Below are positions 61,101 through 64,000 of a stretch of 64,000 nt of DNA, in pieces. The notes under the pieces were generated by a model. That model saw only the letters and a program-made list of their open reading frames with translations, ran no database searches and was not told the DNA's origin. A program made the translations under genes and the position numbers. The stretch's first letter is position 1, and the number at the start of each line of letters is the position of its first letter. The DNA is from Anseranas semipalmata (Eukaryota > Chordata > Aves > Anseriformes > Anseranatidae): positions 885,553 through 949,552 of the forward strand of contig VXAA01003318.1 of the NCBI GenBank assembly GCA_013399115.1. Direction: 5' to 3'.

Positions 61101-63632
61101 ATTCACAAACAATACTGACTCAATCACTTTCAATCTCAAGTGTACATGACTAACTAGTAATTTCCTACATTTGTGACATACCATGACCCTCTTTGATGCT
61201 GTTAAAGTTTGTGACTACACAGAAAAGCACTGGCAAGTTGATATTGAATGACCCTTGGTAAGTTGTTCACCAATTGCTTGACTTTGCTGTGCAAGTTTAT
61301 GCTCTCATAGCAACACAGACAGCATATCATTCTCTGCTGACTTCATTAAAAGAAAACGATCCTGTCTTTCAGTTAAAAAAAAAAAAAAAAAGAAAAGCTG
61401 TAACTGTTGAAGCAGCATGCACCTAATAAGCTACTTCTAAATCTGGCTCCATCATTTCAGTCTGTGGACTAGCAGAACAGAGCTTGCAGGATCCTTCTCA
61501 AGTAAGTACTGCTTTCTCTTAACAGAATGTCTGTGTTCTTTTTTTTTTTTTTTCATTTAAAATGTATAACAGGTAGTAAAGGAGTCTTCAGCATGAAATT
61601 AGTGGTGCTGCAATATGACAATTGAATGCCTGCTTTAAACATGAATTAACATGCTCTGTTGTTTCATTTGGCAGACATTACTGTCTTAAAAAGGAAATAT
61701 TTAATATGTTAAGGTACAAGACAGAAAATTATATGGATGAAGCTTCTCAAAGGTGCAGAGCTAGAAATCTAATGGAATGATTTATAATTGACTGTTATGA
61801 TAGGGTTTTTAAAAATGAGTTATATCTTTTATTTGCATAATCCACATCATGGAACATGTCTATTTGATCTCATCAGGACTGGGATATGTACCCTGAATAT
61901 GCTACTGGCCATTAAGTATGAAATTAACAAAATCATTTCTGTCTTCAAGAGAGGAAAAAGTCATATAGTGGCATTATTACAAATAATAAAGCTAATATGT
62001 ACACATTAAAACTACTTCAGGCTTGTATTAAATCCTGAAGGAAAATATTTGTAATGGATGACTTTGTATAATTACACAAAGTATTAGTCAATCATTGTTA
62101 AACTCAACAGAGTATAGGCAAAATAATTGTTTGCATGAGAAACAACATAAATGCATGTCATTTGCCAAAACAAACAGCACATACTGTAGCATGCTTTCTG
62201 CAAGAGTATTTAAACAGCTCTGATGAACATGTCTCTTTAATCTAGTGAAATGGGGTGGGGCTATGGGAGTTGAAGGGAAAAAAATATATATCAATCTTTT
62301 GCTTCATGTTTGAATCAAAACTGTTGCAGCAAAAAAGGAGTTAGAAACAGGCAGCCCATGAGTCTCCCTTTATAGCTGGTGTGCAAACACACACATACCC
62401 ACATGCACACAAGTATTTTTTCCCATTTACTCCTAGCTGCTTAGCACCGGTTCCCATGACATACAACTCTGATTACAAACACACAGGTGTGCAGCACTCT
62501 GCAAATAGAGCTGCAAAAGTAGCTGCATCTGAGACATTACAGCTCTGGTACTAATATTCTGGAAGCTTTTTATACAAACATGTCTTATACCTCCAAATAA
62601 TATTATTTACCATAATTCTTATTGTAGGGAAAAATATGCTGTATAAAACCAAATTGCTTCATTAACTTCCACAGAAAGCTACCCAAATGCTTTCCTTCCA
62701 TTCAAGGTATCCATTCCCCAACATCCCATAACAACAGAAGTCAAGAAATTACCATTTATTTCTCCCAGTTATTTTCAAATTATTCATAACAACACATTTT
62801 AAAGCATACTGCCAAGTCAACTCATTTGTATGCAGGCAAGCTTTTTTAAGCAAACTTTTCCAGGACATATTGAAGCATGGAACTGGAACAACCATTTCCT
62901 TATTTACTGTAAAATAGAAATAGAAAGTCTTCGGCAAATTATGCATACAGGGAGATAAAGAACAAAAACAGAGGTAACAAAATTACCGTGTTACAGTTAC
63001 AGTGAACAATAATATATACCTCTCCTTTGCGAGCAACACTAAACTTTCTAGGGCCAGCTCTGAACAGACTAATAAATTAGAAGCCAACAAAGGGGAGGTC
63101 TAGCCTGGAATCCCACAGCCCTTCCCAAAGTTATTGCAAAATCTCAGGAAAACTCAGGACGGTTATAACCTGGCCAGCAAGTAGTAAAATATGGTACCTT
63201 CCCCACAAGACCAAAAGAGACACCGGTGGGAAGCAACTCCACTAACAAGCTTTGATGCTTTCCATGGCTGTTAGTATCCAGCCAAAAGAGGAAGCAACCA
63301 TTGGTAACTATTTCTGAGACAGACTAGAAGGGTGAGGAGAGGGAAGAAGTCTGCATTTGTGAGGCCTCCAAGGGGAAATGGTGACTTCGTGATCAAGGAG
63401 ATGGCATTGTCTAGAAGAAAAGGCTCATTTCTTCCTTATCATTTGTGATTACCTAATTCTCTGAAAGAGTGATCCTAACAAAATCCCACAAACCTACTAC
63501 AGGCCAATTGTTCTTGTGAAAGTCAAAGCCTCTGGGGATTTGATCCAGTACAAAAACCTGAGTTTTTTCAGTGTGCTCTTGAACAATTCAGTCTATCACA
63601 GAATTTACTAATTCAAATAAGCTCACTGGACA

Positions 63633-63663
63633 GGAGAAAAGAGAGAGAGAGAGAGAGAAAGAA
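63633..63663. repeat. GA dinucleotide microsatellite
   Basis: About ten GA units with A-rich edges, purine-only on the plus strand. Confidence 0.92.
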
Positions 63664-64000
63664 AAAGTAGAATATCTTAGCAACATCTTATTCCCTTGCT
63701 GTTTATGAATTTGACAATGATTTTCCTCCCAGTTCTCCCACTTAAACTTTCCTCTATGTTTAACATTTCATTAGTAGAATTACATATTCCTGCAGATATC
63801 ATAAAGATGATGAGAAAAAATGCTGCTGTACTGAAAGATCCCTACAATAACTCCTGGAAGCATTGCTAGGGTGGACTTTGGGTAGCCTGAATTCACCAGT
63901 AAGGTGGTGATGTTACATGGCTTCAGAGACACAAGGCATTGCAGAGTGTAGCTCAAGTGTTAACTCACCTAGCGTCAAACTAGGAATGGACTTAAGTAAA

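Larger units (their letters stand above)
52321..64000. other. Single-copy AT-rich DNA, no gene seen
   Basis: No transposon, exon or RNA gene is recognised. It contains poly-A at about 52,919-52,941, 58,980-58,996 and 61,376-61,391, poly-T at 56,608-56,627 and 61,539-61,553, a TG/TA microsatellite at 58,139-58,173 and a GA microsatellite at 63,633-63,663. A GC-richer patch at about 57,420-57,560 opens a short frame with no known domain. Confidence 0.5.

Noticed and set aside
155..61553. Poly-A and poly-T runs as tails of processed pseudogenes
   Set aside because: No adjacent body resembling an mRNA could be recognised for any of them.

Overview
The window is vertebrate, and almost certainly bird, nuclear DNA that is gene-poor. 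The bird assignment rests on CR1 LINEs, including a young copy whose 3' end carries the diagnostic ATTCTGTG octamer repeats, and on solo LTRs of a type I know from avian genomes. The rest is AT-rich single-copy sequence with many short A/T homopolymers and microsatellites. There are no operons, CRISPR arrays, rRNA or tRNA genes, and I found no exon that I can assign to a host protein. Two short N runs next to C homopolymers suggest a draft scaffold. I read it as a gene desert or the inside of a very large intron.

Layout. 1-11,998: single-copy AT-rich DNA with a 12-N gap at 10,059. 11,999-12,733: solo LTR on the minus strand with a perfect 5-bp target duplication (GAAAC). About 14,750-15,640: very old LINE (CR1-like) ORF2 remnant, visible mainly at protein level. 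About 23,500-24,060: old CR1 3' end. 24,433-25,018: solo LTR on the plus strand with a perfect 5-bp duplication (GAAGC). 26,791-26,960: 170-bp GAGAA pentanucleotide array. About 27,155-28,217: young 5'-truncated CR1 with an open C-terminal reverse transcriptase frame. 30,892-31,474: solo LTR of the same subfamily as the 24.4-kb copy but on the minus strand. 34,105: 21-N gap in a suspicious homopolymer context. About 47,700-48,530: middle-aged CR1 with frameshifts. 51,972-52,119: two abutting CR1 3' tails on the minus strand, followed by an unidentified coding-like scrap to about 52,320. The rest to 64,000 is single-copy DNA with microsatellites.

How it fits together. The structure visible here is a record of transposition: CR1 insertions of at least three age classes and three solo LTRs left by recombined endogenous retroviruses, each with its own target duplication. 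The two same-subfamily LTRs form an inverted pair around the young CR1 and the GAGAA array. Nothing in the window is convincingly a new coding system. The more interesting non-repeat signals are a 19-bp tandem duplication carrying TAAT cores (45,820), a 22-bp near-perfect palindrome (5,121), a G-rich tract with quadruplex potential (36,756), and the unidentified scrap at 52.1-52.3 kb.
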